A stretch of 64,000 bases of DNA from an uncultured Rubripirellula sp. (GCA_938045805.1 CALIBL010000096.1:1-64000); one strand, 5' to 3'; shown: positions 10,254 through 19,252, counted from the stretch's first letter. Notes: generated by a model from the letters alone, not told the origin. Program-made: numbers and translations.

Positions 10254-11054
10254 TTACTTTTTTGTCATTTCACCCTCAAGGTATTGAACATAGACGCGAG
10301 CCACATCACCCATGTAGTGGTGCGGCGCATTCGCAGCTGATTTTTTTAGCCACTCCAGTGCTTCCTTTGTTTGACCTTTGGCGTCTGCGTAGAGACCCAG
10401 ATAAAAATATCCATAGAATTCCGCACGACTTTTTTCACCAGAAGTGGCTGGGACGGACAGAACCTTTTTCTTGACTCGTTCCACATCGCCGTCCTTCAGC
10501 ATCAATAAAACTTCCTCCATGGGAATCCTCGGATCGTTTGGCGCTGGCAGCACCAGTTCGGTCGCCTTCTCAAACGAATCTGCTCTCGCGAGGCAGAGGA
10601 AATGCCAAGCTGCGTTCTCGACGTCGTTCGGGTTGACGTTTCGGTGTACCTCAAATTGTTTGACACCTGCCTTGTACTCTCCGGCGAAGTACTGAGCGAT
10701 ACCTCTCTGCCAAAGGTAAGGTAAAGCATCGGGTTCATCCTTGAGGTAGCGGTCAAAATACTCAAGTGACACTTTCGGTTTACCGCATCTCAGGAAGGTG
10801 TCAGCGGTCGTTAAGATTGCAGCGGGCGAGGATGGAAATTGTTTCGCGAGTTGACCGGCGGTGTCTAATGCTACTTGCGTGTCACCTTGCCTCAATGCAG
10901 AGATCGCTCGTGTGCGGAGTTCTATCTCGGTCATGGGACGCTCTTTTGGGTTGATCTCTTGAGCATCGCTTGAAAGCGATAACAGTGCGGCGAGAACGAT
11001 GGTAACGAGAGGCAGAGTGAGAGCGTTTGAACGCTTGGCAGCTTCAGTCATCAT
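10254..11054 (-). CDS. Exported tetratricopeptide-repeat protein
   Basis: 266 residues. A hydrophobic signal segment (residues ~12-31, ending SSDAQ) precedes several TPR-like helical pairs, for example around ALRQGDTQVALDTAGQLAK, KVSLEYFDRYLKDEPDALPYLWQRG and FYLGLYADAKGQTKEALEWLKKSA. TPR proteins are scaffolds for protein-protein contacts; no enzymatic motif is visible. Two adjacent ATG codons (11054, 11051) are possible starts. It lies 99 bp downstream of the chorismate-lyase-like gene on the same strand and could be the last gene of that transcript, or independent. Periplasmic or membrane-anchored location is inferred from the signal segment. Confidence 0.82.
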   Translation of the reverse strand: MMTEAAKRSNALTLPLVTIVLAALLSLSSDAQEINPKERPMTEIELRTRAISALRQGDTQVALDTAGQLAKQFPSSPAAILTTADTFLRCGKPKVSLEYFDRYLKDEPDALPYLWQRGIAQYFAGEYKAGVKQFEVHRNVNPNDVENAAWHFLCLARADSFEKATELVLPAPNDPRIPMEEVLLMLKDGDVERVKKKVLSVPATSGEKSRAEFYGYFYLGLYADAKGQTKEALEWLKKSAANAPHHYMGDVARVYVQYLEGEMTKK

Positions 11055-11153
11055 GATGGATGGCCAGTATTCTTAAGTGACTAAGTAGAAAGATTGGATG
11101 GACCTCATACTGCTATGGATTCATCCAACTTTTGATTGTTGACACCGAGTTTC

Positions 11154-11714
11154 TTAGCAGCGATTGACAATCTCAAGGAGTTCAATCGCCGGCATTCGGT
11201 CACAGTGAATCAAGGCGGTTCTTCCGTAGAGAGTGGTTCCTACAGTTTGGTTCATTTTTGACGCGAGCGATCGTCCCGCTCTGATGTGCCAAAGGTCACA
11301 CAGTTCAACTTCGCGGAGGACATCGTGTTGAATCAATACTCGACCCAAAGGGATTTGCTGACTTTCAATCTGCTTCCAAACGACGGGCGCCAGTTTTGTA
11401 GTGTCGAGTCGAACGATTCCGTACTGTACCACTCGTTGCGTGTGCTGGGTTACCAGCGTGATTTCTCTGGCGTACCACTGTCCGCGTTGGTGATTTGCAT
11501 GGACTTGCACATCGACGGGTTCCCCCGCGTGAGCCTCGACCGTCACCGTCATGTGGGCGTGATGATCAAGGAGTTTGCTGTAGGGCTGAGGAATCGATGT
11601 TTGCTTGATGAAATCGCCGAGTTCGGAATGGCCGATCGGTTCTCCGTAGAACTCATCAATCAGCTCGAGGAGGTTCACGAGGGATTTTGATGGTGTAAGA
11701 TTTTCTTCGCTCAT
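11154..11714 (-). CDS. Chorismate-lyase-like (UbiC/DUF98 superfamily) protein
   Basis: About 186 residues, the usual length for chorismate pyruvate-lyases. Chorismate lyase splits chorismate into 4-hydroxybenzoate and pyruvate. Visible family features: LLDHHAHMTVTVE near residue 50, WYAREITLV with the arginine (residue 83) at the place of the substrate-binding Arg of E. coli UbiC, IPLGRVL with the family PLG turn, and MPAIELLEIV near the C terminus, where UbiC has its catalytic Glu. Recognition is by eye; identity to UbiC is low. ATG 11714 lies 14 bases after the DUF116-prenyl-synthase stop; a TTG at 11732 would instead overlap that stop as TTGA. Either way it is tightly coupled to an isoprenoid gene. 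No UbiA-type prenyltransferase is in the window, so the acceptor step is not accounted for. Confidence 0.68.
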   Translation of the reverse strand: MSEENLTPSKSLVNLLELIDEFYGEPIGHSELGDFIKQTSIPQPYSKLLDHHAHMTVTVEAHAGEPVDVQVHANHQRGQWYAREITLVTQHTQRVVQYGIVRLDTTKLAPVVWKQIESQQIPLGRVLIQHDVLREVELCDLWHIRAGRSLASKMNQTVGTTLYGRTALIHCDRMPAIELLEIVNRC

Positions 11715-11728
11715 GTGCCCGGTCAACC

Positions 11729-13582
11729 TCAAAGCGTCGGTGCGTTGATGCCTAGAGTCACCACGGGGGGCGAAGGAATTTCAGGGCGTTCCAGCACGGT
11801 GTCGACGAGGAAGTAGAACAAGCGACGCAGCGGATCGGTGTCGAGTTCATCTGCTACCTGCTCAGCGCGAGCTTGATGCTTATCAACCAGATCAAGTGCG
11901 GTTTCGAAAACGTTAGCCTGATCATAGAGTTTGCGGACGCGAGCGATACGCTGTTGATCCGAGAGATCTCCCTCACCATTGGCAAGTGACAGTAGTTCTT
12001 CCACTTGCTCTTCGGGAAGCGTTTGCAGGGCGAGCGCCCAGAGCAGAGTTGGGCGACCACCGATCACGTCACCGCCAGCAAGACGCTTGTTGGAGTCATC
12101 GCCTGTCCAGTCATCGATATCGTTAAGGATCTGAAAGGCAACTCCCATGTTCCTGCTGAAGGTTCGAATCGCTTCTCGATACTTTTCAATCTCACCAGCT
12201 AGGCGAATGCCGCTAATCAAAGCTGCTTCGAATGCGGGCGAGGTCTTCAATGCGTAAATCTTCAGAGCATCAAGCGGTGTGAGTCGCCGATCTTTAGCAT
12301 CACGCCAAAGCAGCTCAGCACCCTGCCCCTCTGAAAGTCTCATGTGTGCTGTCGCGAGGGAATCGAGCACATCGGCCCGCGCCTCGGGACTGACCTCGTC
12401 GCCGGCATCAGCTCGACTCAGAAGTCGATAGCCTAGGCCAATCAGATAGTCACCCACATTGATGGCAGTGGCGAGACCAAAACGCCGATGAACGGCTAGC
12501 TGTCCATAACGGAATGCGTCGTCATCCTGAATGTCATCATGAACAAGGCTTGCTTTGTGAAAGGTTTCGATGCTCATGGCCGCTCGACGGACTGCATCGG
12601 GAATCTTCTCGACCGCCGATGCGTTACCTGGGTCGGTGCAGTGACCACCGGTCATCGCGTCATAGGCAGCAAGCGTGATAAAAGGTCTGGAATGTTTACC
12701 ACCGCGGCTGAGGAAGTCGTAAGCGATGTGTTCGGTGGAAGCGATTCGATCCATCGATTCGACGGTGTCCGCGGTCACCGCTTCTTCACCCAGAGGAGCT
12801 CGGCTTCGCAGACGCGGAGCATTCCGGTCGATGTTCTCCGGTTTAAAAAGTTCTTCAGCTGCTCGCATGAGATGAACGTAGGTGCGGGCTCCCTTCGCCT
12901 CGGGTTGGTACGGTGTACGAATCATTTCGTCCACCCAAGGCTCGTCCACTTTGGTATTCCTGCAGTCACTGCTTAGAAGGGGAACCGCCATGCAAGGAAT
13001 ACCCGCAAGGAGAACTTTGTCGATGGCTTTCTCCAACACGTTCAAACATGCGACGCCCACGACCGCATCCACGTAGCCTCCGACGATGATCTTCATCACA
13101 ACCGGCGAACCCTCCGCGACCAGCACACGGTAGCCCATGTCTTCGGCAATGCCACGGAAGTCCGCAATACTGCAAGCTCCGCACTCCTTGCAATTCATCC
13201 CGAACTGGTCGTACTCTGCTGGGCAGCCTTCGGCGTGTTTCAGGCAGTGCGGCAAGAGGAAGAGTCGTCTCTCGGGAGGTACCGCAGAGAGAGGTCCTTT
13301 CCAGTAGGCAGAGCTAATCATCACCATTGTCCAGCCCAAATACGACTCTGGTAGATCCGCTTCAGCGAGTGTCGCGCGAGCAATGCGTTCCATCTCGTCC
13401 TTGTTGACCGGCACTTCGGGATCAAGACGACTGGCCACCTCCTCGCATCTCGCGCGCAGACTTTCACGGAGCTCCAGAGTCTCTGGCACGTCCTTGAGGT
13501 GGCTCGTCTTGCGACGGTTCGGACGATCCGATGTTGACTGTAGATCCGATGTTGACTCGCTGGTGGTGACTCCGCTCGACAA
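11729..13582 (-). CDS. DUF116-polyprenyl diphosphate synthase fusion
   Basis: About 617 residues with two domains. Residues ~100-215 match DUF116: several cysteines (113, 120, 131, 134, 137) with a CKECGACSIADFR block, then RVLVAEGSPVV and GVACLNVLEKAIDK; this suggests a metal site. Residues ~280-600 are a trans-polyprenyl synthase: RGGKHSRP for substrate binding, a first Asp-rich motif DDIQDDD (349-355) and a second DIDDWTGDD (488-496). These enzymes chain isopentenyl diphosphate onto an allylic primer. The frame stays open to 13822, but that part overlaps the real C terminus of the upstream cyclase. TTG 13582 is the best start seen, with TGAGG eight bases upstream. The N-terminal linker contains a short tandem repeat. 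The DUF116 role is unknown. Confidence 0.88.
   Translation of the reverse strand: MSSGVTTSESTSDLQSTSDRPNRRKTSHLKDVPETLELRESLRARCEEVASRLDPEVPVNKDEMERIARATLAEADLPESYLGWTMVMISSAYWKGPLSAVPPERRLFLLPHCLKHAEGCPAEYDQFGMNCKECGACSIADFRGIAEDMGYRVLVAEGSPVVMKIIVGGYVDAVVGVACLNVLEKAIDKVLLAGIPCMAVPLLSSDCRNTKVDEPWVDEMIRTPYQPEAKGARTYVHLMRAAEELFKPENIDRNAPRLRSRAPLGEEAVTADTVESMDRIASTEHIAYDFLSRGGKHSRPFITLAAYDAMTGGHCTDPGNASAVEKIPDAVRRAAMSIETFHKASLVHDDIQDDDAFRYGQLAVHRRFGLATAINVGDYLIGLGYRLLSRADAGDEVSPEARADVLDSLATAHMRLSEGQGAELLWRDAKDRRLTPLDALKIYALKTSPAFEAALISGIRLAGEIEKYREAIRTFSRNMGVAFQILNDIDDWTGDDSNKRLAGGDVIGGRPTLLWALALQTLPEEQVEELLSLANGEGDLSDQQRIARVRKLYDQANVFETALDLVDKHQARAEQVADELDTDPLRRLFYFLVDTVLERPEIPSPPVVTLGINAPTL
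13525..13557. repeat. Two-copy 18-bp-period tandem repeat in linker
   Basis: GATCCGATGTTGACT occurs at 13525-13539 and again at 13543-13557, separated by three bases. On the minus strand it encodes a repeated Ser-Thr-Ser-Asp element in the low-complexity N-terminal linker of the DUF116-prenyl synthase. It probably reflects local slippage duplication with no separate function. Confidence 0.85.
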
Positions 13583-13655
13583 ACCATGTACCTCAGATTG
13601 TGGTGGAGTTGCTGGTGGGTGATGTGTGGAGGATGGTTGGAGAAATTGCCCAAAG

Positions 13656-15896
13656 CTAGGTGGGCCAAGCTTCTTCCAGGGGTGGCGACGAGATTCGTAG
13701 GAATTTCCCCAAGGCACTCGCCGTGAAAATATGTGGGTAGAGTTTTTCGTGGTACCACAACTTGGCGAAGTAGAAACCAATTGGCCAAGGGACTTGATGT
13801 TGCCCCGAATCGATCCCTGCAACCAAAAACTCGACTCCCCGAATTATAGACTCGCGCAGTACTTCCTTCCCAGCGTCCTGAAAGGACAAACCCGCCGTTT
13901 CCTCGGTAATACCTTCTGCGGGCCACTTTTCTGTGTTTTCTGCGGAAACTTTAACGGTCGATCCCCCCGCTGATGGCAGTGATTTCGGGGTGGATTCAAC
14001 CGACGAAGTCCTAGGATTTTCCTGCCAGTGATGTGACTCGAGCAGATTTACGGGGATACTGGCAGAACAATCTTGAGACGCCCGACTCGCAAAAAGATCC
14101 AACTGCTGGGATTTTGCGACCGTAATCAGCGCATCTACAGCGAGAGCAGTTTCTTCCATACTACTGGTGACCTTTCGCTGTGATGGCAGTTTTGAGGTGG
14201 AGTTTTTATCAAGCCATTTCGTGACTGATGCACCGCCGCCCCACCCACCGTCCAAGTTTTGTTCGGATATCAGGTAACGAGATCCACGTTCGACAACTTT
14301 GTCATCCAAAAAATGGACTGCCGCAGCGAGGACCTTTGCAGTGCCATAAATCGGATTGCTTTCGTCTTCACGATCTTGATTACCGAACCATAGAGGAAGC
14401 CAAGAGCCATCGAGTTGTTGGTTTTTGGTGAGAAACTGCTTTGCTCGCTTTAAGGAAGCGTCCTGACCGTTTTTGATACCAATTTCAGATGCGGCTTTGA
14501 TCGCTCGGAGTGCGTGTGCGGTGAGGTCATTACTGCTTCGATCAAAGGGAAGTTTTCCCCATCCACGGCAAAAGGTCGGCCAACCACCGTTGCGGTTCTG
14601 TAGTCGCTTGAGCCAACTAATTGCATCGTGCACGGCTTGATGGATTTCAGAGCGCTTTGAATGATTCCAGCGGGTCGCTTCGCGAAGCGCGAGAATCGCT
14701 GCGGGGGTGTCGTCACTGTCGGGAACTGCTCCACTGAGATCGCTCCAGCCCCAACCTCCAGGCTCGGCACCTGTGAAGGGATGTCGCTTTCGGTGTTGGC
14801 ATTTCAAGTGCCACGAGATAAGTGATTCAGTACACCAGCTTCCGTCGTCCTCCGGGTCGCACGACAGTGCATGCATCGATAACGATGTGACCCATGTTGC
14901 GAGATTCGTATCGATAGGCCAGAGCCCCTTGTCATCGACCGAATCAAGGAGAAATCGCAGTCCGTTTTCAGAGACGATATGATTCGCTCGTCCGGTTACT
15001 GCCAAGCTCATCACAACAAATGCGGTAAGCGGTGTCGCTTCAAGAAAGCCGCCGCTCTCAGGCTGCATTCGATCGAGTACCTTCATGGTGCGTTCAATCA
15101 GCAACGAGCGAATCGCTCGTATCGGGAAGACTGATTTCGGGCCGTGGAAGTGCCGAGTCTGTCCAATCGCAACCAGAGCAGGAATGGCATAACTGACAAC
15201 AGGCATTCTCAATAAGCGATACATCGACTGTGGGAATGCTGCTGCTTCAAACGGCAACGCCGGCACTTGTTCCCACGGAACCAAGCCAGCGATGGCGAGG
15301 TTTGTAAGGATCGGCACAACAAAGGTTTTGTCCGTGCCATAGCGTGCTTTGAGCCCCTCGAATGCTCCCGCTTTTTCAATGTAGCCCTCTAGTGATCGAA
15401 TTTGCTCATCACTCAGTGAGTGTTGCACTGCTCGATTCGCTAAGGTGGATGCCGCAAGGACAAGGTAGCTAGTTGCGATATTGGAGTGACTCCGATCCGT
15501 ATCGCCAAACCCACCATCTTCGTTCTGCTGTTCTCTGAGTGCATCAATGCCGGTGATCACCGCGGCGATCAACACTTCTCGGGCGATTGGATTGACGTTG
15601 TTCGAAGTGGATCGCCCAAGTGGTCGACTAGACTCTTGATTGCCTCGTGAATTTGATCCTTTGGGATCAAATGGAGGATGGGTTGGTAATGCCTCCGTTT
15701 TTTCGTCGCTTGACGAATGAATCAAGTTGGCTGCCAATGCACTGATAGCCGTCGCGGTGCTTAAAGACGATGGAGAAAGTTCGCCCACCCAATAACCGCC
15801 GGCAACCCTTTGATCAAGAAGTTCTTTTCGCAGCGAGTCAAGTGACTGACGGACGCGTTGAACGATGAATGGATCTGGACGCTGTGTGGTGGTCAT
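13656..15896 (-). CDS. Squalene-hopene-cyclase-like class II terpene cyclase
   Basis: 746 residues from ATG 15896; the frame is open to 16040, but residues before MTTTQRPDP look non-coding. It has the multi-repeat alpha/alpha-barrel pattern of squalene/oxidosqualene cyclases: NEDGGFGDTD, a PWEQVPALPFE segment, EPGGWGWSDL followed by PDSDDTPAA (residues ~392-399, the place of the catalytic DxDD acid motif), NRNGGWPTF, LDGSWLPLWFG with YGTAKVL, NLDGGWGG and METALAVDAL-like ends, and a C-terminal FYFAKLWYHEKLYPH. Two Ser-rich insertions interrupt the fold (~60-100 and ~597-677). DxDD cyclases protonate a polyprene to start ring closure; squalene or another polyprene could be the substrate. Next gene downstream is the prenyl synthase, about 75 bases away. 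It is cytoplasmic or peripheral; no signal peptide. Confidence 0.85.
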   Translation of the reverse strand: MTTTQRPDPFIVQRVRQSLDSLRKELLDQRVAGGYWVGELSPSSLSTATAISALAANLIHSSSDEKTEALPTHPPFDPKGSNSRGNQESSRPLGRSTSNNVNPIAREVLIAAVITGIDALREQQNEDGGFGDTDRSHSNIATSYLVLAASTLANRAVQHSLSDEQIRSLEGYIEKAGAFEGLKARYGTDKTFVVPILTNLAIAGLVPWEQVPALPFEAAAFPQSMYRLLRMPVVSYAIPALVAIGQTRHFHGPKSVFPIRAIRSLLIERTMKVLDRMQPESGGFLEATPLTAFVVMSLAVTGRANHIVSENGLRFLLDSVDDKGLWPIDTNLATWVTSLSMHALSCDPEDDGSWCTESLISWHLKCQHRKRHPFTGAEPGGWGWSDLSGAVPDSDDTPAAILALREATRWNHSKRSEIHQAVHDAISWLKRLQNRNGGWPTFCRGWGKLPFDRSSNDLTAHALRAIKAASEIGIKNGQDASLKRAKQFLTKNQQLDGSWLPLWFGNQDREDESNPIYGTAKVLAAAVHFLDDKVVERGSRYLISEQNLDGGWGGGASVTKWLDKNSTSKLPSQRKVTSSMEETALAVDALITVAKSQQLDLFASRASQDCSASIPVNLLESHHWQENPRTSSVESTPKSLPSAGGSTVKVSAENTEKWPAEGITEETAGLSFQDAGKEVLRESIIRGVEFLVAGIDSGQHQVPWPIGFYFAKLWYHEKLYPHIFTASALGKFLRISSPPLEEAWPT

Positions 15897-16163
15897 CTGG
15901 GTGAGGCCAATCCGATTGCTCGGTTTCCGCGGTGATAAAAGGGGGTTACAGCAGCACGAGTCCGCTGCTTCCGCAAAGATAGCGAAGTGTGAAATGATAG
16001 GAGAGCAGGTAAGCCTATTCCAGTGACTCGCAGGAGTCATTCAGTAATGAGCCGTTCGATGGGCGGTTGATTCGTGATGGTGCGGTGAGTTTGGATCGAT
16101 TATCTTGCTGTGCTGTTAGCGTAATCCACTTCCCTTTCGAATTGAATCGTTTTAGAGAAATCC

Positions 16164-17072
16164 ATGAGAAGACGTCATCTGCTTCAACTCGCATCCTCGG
16201 CTCTTGCACTGTCATCGATGCCCGCTATCGCTCGCGAAGCTTTTCATCGCAGTGGTGGTCCACGTTTTCAACTTGGACTCGCAGCCTACTCACTGAGGAA
16301 CTATTTTTCGTTTTCTCGAGGGAGGAAGCAGGATCCTGCTAAGGACGGCAAGCCATTGGACATGTATCGCTTCATTGATTATTGCGTTGAGCAGGGAGTA
16401 GATGCCGCCGAACTTACCAGCTATTTCTTTGATCCTAATATTCAGGACGAAACCTTTCTCGACATCAAGCGATACGCTTTCGTGAGAGGTGTGGCGATAT
16501 CGGGAACCGCGATCGGTAATAACTTTACGATTGGTGCCGGTCCAAAATTAGAAGAGGAAATCGCGAAAGCGATGACTTGGATTGATCGAGCAAGTCTATT
16601 GGGTGCACCTCATGTTCGTTTCTTTGCCGGCACTGGAAAGCAGTTACAGCAAGATCCCAAGCGAATGGATGAAGCATGCGAGGCAATCGAAAAGTGTGCT
16701 CAGCATGCAGCCAAGTGTGGCGTGTTTATCGGTATCGAGAATCACGGCAATCTAACAAGCGCCCAAATGTTGGAAATCATGGAACGGGTTCAAAGTCCGT
16801 GGGTGGGGATCAATCTAGATACAGGGAATTTTTGGTCAGATGATCCGTATGGTGATCTTGAAAAATGCGCGCCCTACGCCGTGAATGTTCAAGTCAAAGT
16901 CAGTATGAAAAAACCAAACGGTGAACATTACCCAGCTGATTTAGATCGAGTGGGTAAGATTCTCAAAGAGGCGTCCTATCAGGGATACGTCATTTTGGAA
17001 TATGAGGACGCAGAGCCTTATCAGAATATTCCTGAATCTTTGAATCGCTTGAGGCAATCGTTGGGTATCTAA
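16164..17072 (+). CDS. Sugar phosphate isomerase/epimerase-like TIM-barrel protein, Tat-type leader
   Basis: 302 residues. The leader MRRRHLLQLASSALALSS is Tat-like (weak RRxxLL form), so export is likely. The rest is an AP-endonuclease-2/xylose-isomerase-like TIM barrel: FIDYCVEQGVDAAELTSY, IGIENHGN (metal-ligand Glu), GINLDTGNFW (metal Asp) and VILEYED (C-terminal Glu). This family isomerises or epimerises sugars or sugar derivatives with a divalent metal; exported versions are common in planctomycetes and their substrates are mostly unknown. It is transcribed divergently from the terpene cyclase with about 267 bases between the starts, so a link to that locus is only positional. Confidence 0.85.
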   Translation: MRRRHLLQLASSALALSSMPAIAREAFHRSGGPRFQLGLAAYSLRNYFSFSRGRKQDPAKDGKPLDMYRFIDYCVEQGVDAAELTSYFFDPNIQDETFLDIKRYAFVRGVAISGTAIGNNFTIGAGPKLEEEIAKAMTWIDRASLLGAPHVRFFAGTGKQLQQDPKRMDEACEAIEKCAQHAAKCGVFIGIENHGNLTSAQMLEIMERVQSPWVGINLDTGNFWSDDPYGDLEKCAPYAVNVQVKVSMKKPNGEHYPADLDRVGKILKEASYQGYVILEYEDAEPYQNIPESLNRLRQSLGI

Positions 17073-17261
17073 GCCGCGCATTGAAGTTCTGAATTGAATC
17101 GCCCATTTGCTTGATGGCTTGTCGAAGCCACGTTTGTTGTCATCGAGTGATCTTGTTGGCCGAGCTTGACGAAGAAATCCGATTTTTGGTACGGATTTCA
17201 AGCAAGAAAGGTCTCCATTTCAATCCGTTGGAAGCATGCGTGAAACTCGCTGCGCGAAGAG

Positions 17262-18467
17262 ATGTTTTGGCATTTGCGCCATCACCTGAGTCAAACTGTA
17301 TGGGTCCTTGCATTGGCGGGGACTTTTGAGGTTGCGTGCGCCCAAGAGACACTAGAAGCCACGTGGCGTTCGGGCTTCTCACGCTGGAACGGGACGTCCT
17401 ACGAGCATCTTCCAATGGAAGATGCAGCGGCCTCTAGTTCGATCGACTTGAATCCCAAAGACTCCCCCCATTCGTCTGGATCGCCGCATTCTGCGGTTCC
17501 CACGGTGGATGAAGAACTGGGTGCCAAGAAGCAGTTAACACCTTACCGTGATCTCTCTGCGAATGTGCTTGACGTTGGAAGCGTTGAAGTTCAGATTTCC
17601 GACGATCGTATTTCTGGTTTAAATCCATCGGAAGGGAAGCTTGAGCCGAATACATCCACGGTGGTCTCCCCGCCAGTCACGCAAAGCGAGCCGAGTGCAT
17701 CGGAGGACCCATCGGCAGTCAGTGTTACCGAGGTAGTTCAGGAGGAAGGGTTGCGAGGTTGGCGATCGCGATTAGGATCCTTCTGGAGTCCTTCCGCTTC
17801 GACTTTCGAGTGGTTGCAAAGCTGGGATTCACAGGCTGAGTTGGGACTCGATGGTAGTTCCGGTAACGCTGAAACACTTGGTGTGCACACCGGGTTTGAA
17901 TCAAAACGGTCTACCAAATACTTTGATCTTGAACTCGATGTTGATTATCGGCAAGCACGAAATCGTAATAAGACGACCGAGGATAACGGACGCATCGCGA
18001 GTGACTTTGATCGCATGTTCAACGGTACTTCCCATTCTGCGTTTGGAAAGTTTGGAACCGAGTGGGATCGATTCAAAGCATTCGATCTCAGGCTGAACTT
18101 GAACGGCGGTTATGGTTATCATTGGATTCGAAGAGATGACGCGTCGCTGGTAACTCGCTTCGGAGCTGGGGCCTCCAGAGAGATTGGTGCGCCAAACGAT
18201 GACTGGGTTCCTGAAGCCGTTTTCGGTGTCGAGTCGGAACGCAAGTGGTCGACGCGTCAAAAGATGAAGCAGAAGTTACAGTACTTTCCAGCGTGGGAAG
18301 ACTTTGGCAATTTTCGTCTTGTTGCAGACCTGTCGTGGGAAACCACCTTGGATGAAGCCGATAAGTTACGGCTGAAGTGGTCAATGAATAATCGATACGA
18401 CAGCACGCCTCAGGGTGCACGTCGCAATGACCTGTACTACTCGCTGTTGCTTCTGTACAAGTTCTAG
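17262..18467 (+). CDS. DUF481 outer-membrane beta-barrel protein
   Basis: 401 residues. The signal peptide ends around AGTFEVACAQ. Residues ~25-175 are a variable, acidic and proline-rich linker. From ~185 the sequence has the alternating polar/hydrophobic strands of the DUF481 (YdiY-like) barrel: WDSQAELGLDGSSGNAET, FDLELDVDYRQARN, FGTEWDRFKAFDLRLNLNGGYGYHW and a C-terminal strand ending in YSLLLLYKF with terminal phenylalanine, typical of BamA-inserted outer-membrane proteins. Function is unknown; the family is linked to salt response in some bacteria. It stands alone, with the next gene convergent. Confidence 0.82.
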   Translation: MFWHLRHHLSQTVWVLALAGTFEVACAQETLEATWRSGFSRWNGTSYEHLPMEDAAASSSIDLNPKDSPHSSGSPHSAVPTVDEELGAKKQLTPYRDLSANVLDVGSVEVQISDDRISGLNPSEGKLEPNTSTVVSPPVTQSEPSASEDPSAVSVTEVVQEEGLRGWRSRLGSFWSPSASTFEWLQSWDSQAELGLDGSSGNAETLGVHTGFESKRSTKYFDLELDVDYRQARNRNKTTEDNGRIASDFDRMFNGTSHSAFGKFGTEWDRFKAFDLRLNLNGGYGYHWIRRDDASLVTRFGAGASREIGAPNDDWVPEAVFGVESERKWSTRQKMKQKLQYFPAWEDFGNFRLVADLSWETTLDEADKLRLKWSMNNRYDSTPQGARRNDLYYSLLLLYKF

Positions 18468-18571
18468 GCGATCGCCTCTACATTTCTCCGCCGTTAATCT
18501 TTTTACGCCATGAATCTGATTGTTGGCGTTGATTCATTCGCCATATCAGCTGGCACATCTTTCGCCTGGCA

Positions 18572-19252
18572 TCATCTGAGAAAGACATATAGCAGTCCAC
18601 CTGCTTGAGGTCGTTCAATGATCGCATCGAGAAAGTTAGGTGGGCCGGTCAGGCCACGGGCTTCACGAGAAAATCCATAGCGTTCAGTCGGAATCCCGAA
18701 CCGGTTGAGCGTCAATTGCTGGTCGTTATTTTCGTCGTGATAAGCGGCCACTGCAAATTCGCTCGGCAGGCCATCTACGGGAATCACCCATAATGCTTCG
18801 CCGTTTTGCAGTTTTAGTGACTGTGAAACGAGTGCTTGATCGCCACTGTTGAAGGTTGCCGAATTGGCATGGATTGCAGCTTTGACGGTCCCCGTGTCGT
18901 TAGGAGCGCCCGCAATCCGGATCGCGATCATGTTCTCCTGCTGAAGGATGGACTGGCTATCTTCTTCGAGTTGCTCGACGGTCTGGATCATCTCTCCATC
19001 AGGGAAACGTGGCGGTACAAAACGGGTTTGTTGGTACCAGATCACTAGAAAGCCAAACCCGGTAATCGCAAAGAAGACGGTCAGGAGTAGGGGTCCGTGG
19101 TTTTCTTTCCAGCGACTTGTCGTTGAGCCCTGAGGCTGCGCCTGATTTGACAGTGTCTGGGGGATCACGCTTGGTGGGATAGAATCTTCGGGTGACTCGA
19201 TGGCTTCCGCGCCATCTGTCTGTTTGAATTCGTTAACTGGATCGGTAGCCAT
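18572..19252 (-). CDS. DUF2141 membrane-anchored protein
   Basis: About 226 residues from ATG 19252 (open frame to 19315). A cytoplasmic Pro/Gln-rich N terminus of ~50 residues is followed by one membrane helix (LLLTVFFAITGFGFLVIWY) and a periplasmic domain. The C-terminal half shows the DUF2141 pattern FAVAAYHDENNDQQLTLN, GIPTERYGFS and GPPNFLDAII, a small beta-sandwich of unknown role. Alone on the minus strand between a convergent DUF481 gene and the DUF4259-like gene. Confidence 0.78.
   Translation of the reverse strand: MATDPVNEFKQTDGAEAIESPEDSIPPSVIPQTLSNQAQPQGSTTSRWKENHGPLLLTVFFAITGFGFLVIWYQQTRFVPPRFPDGEMIQTVEQLEEDSQSILQQENMIAIRIAGAPNDTGTVKAAIHANSATFNSGDQALVSQSLKLQNGEALWVIPVDGLPSEFAVAAYHDENNDQQLTLNRFGIPTERYGFSREARGLTGPPNFLDAIIERPQAGGLLYVFLR

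Noticed and set aside
12539-12976. 145-codon plus-strand frame
   Set aside because: Antisense shadow of the DUF116-prenyl synthase, whose motifs on the other strand are clear.
18466-18477. Palindrome AGGCGATCGCCT after the DUF481 gene
   Set aside because: Too short, no loop or T-run for a terminator; GCGATCGC octamers occur by chance.
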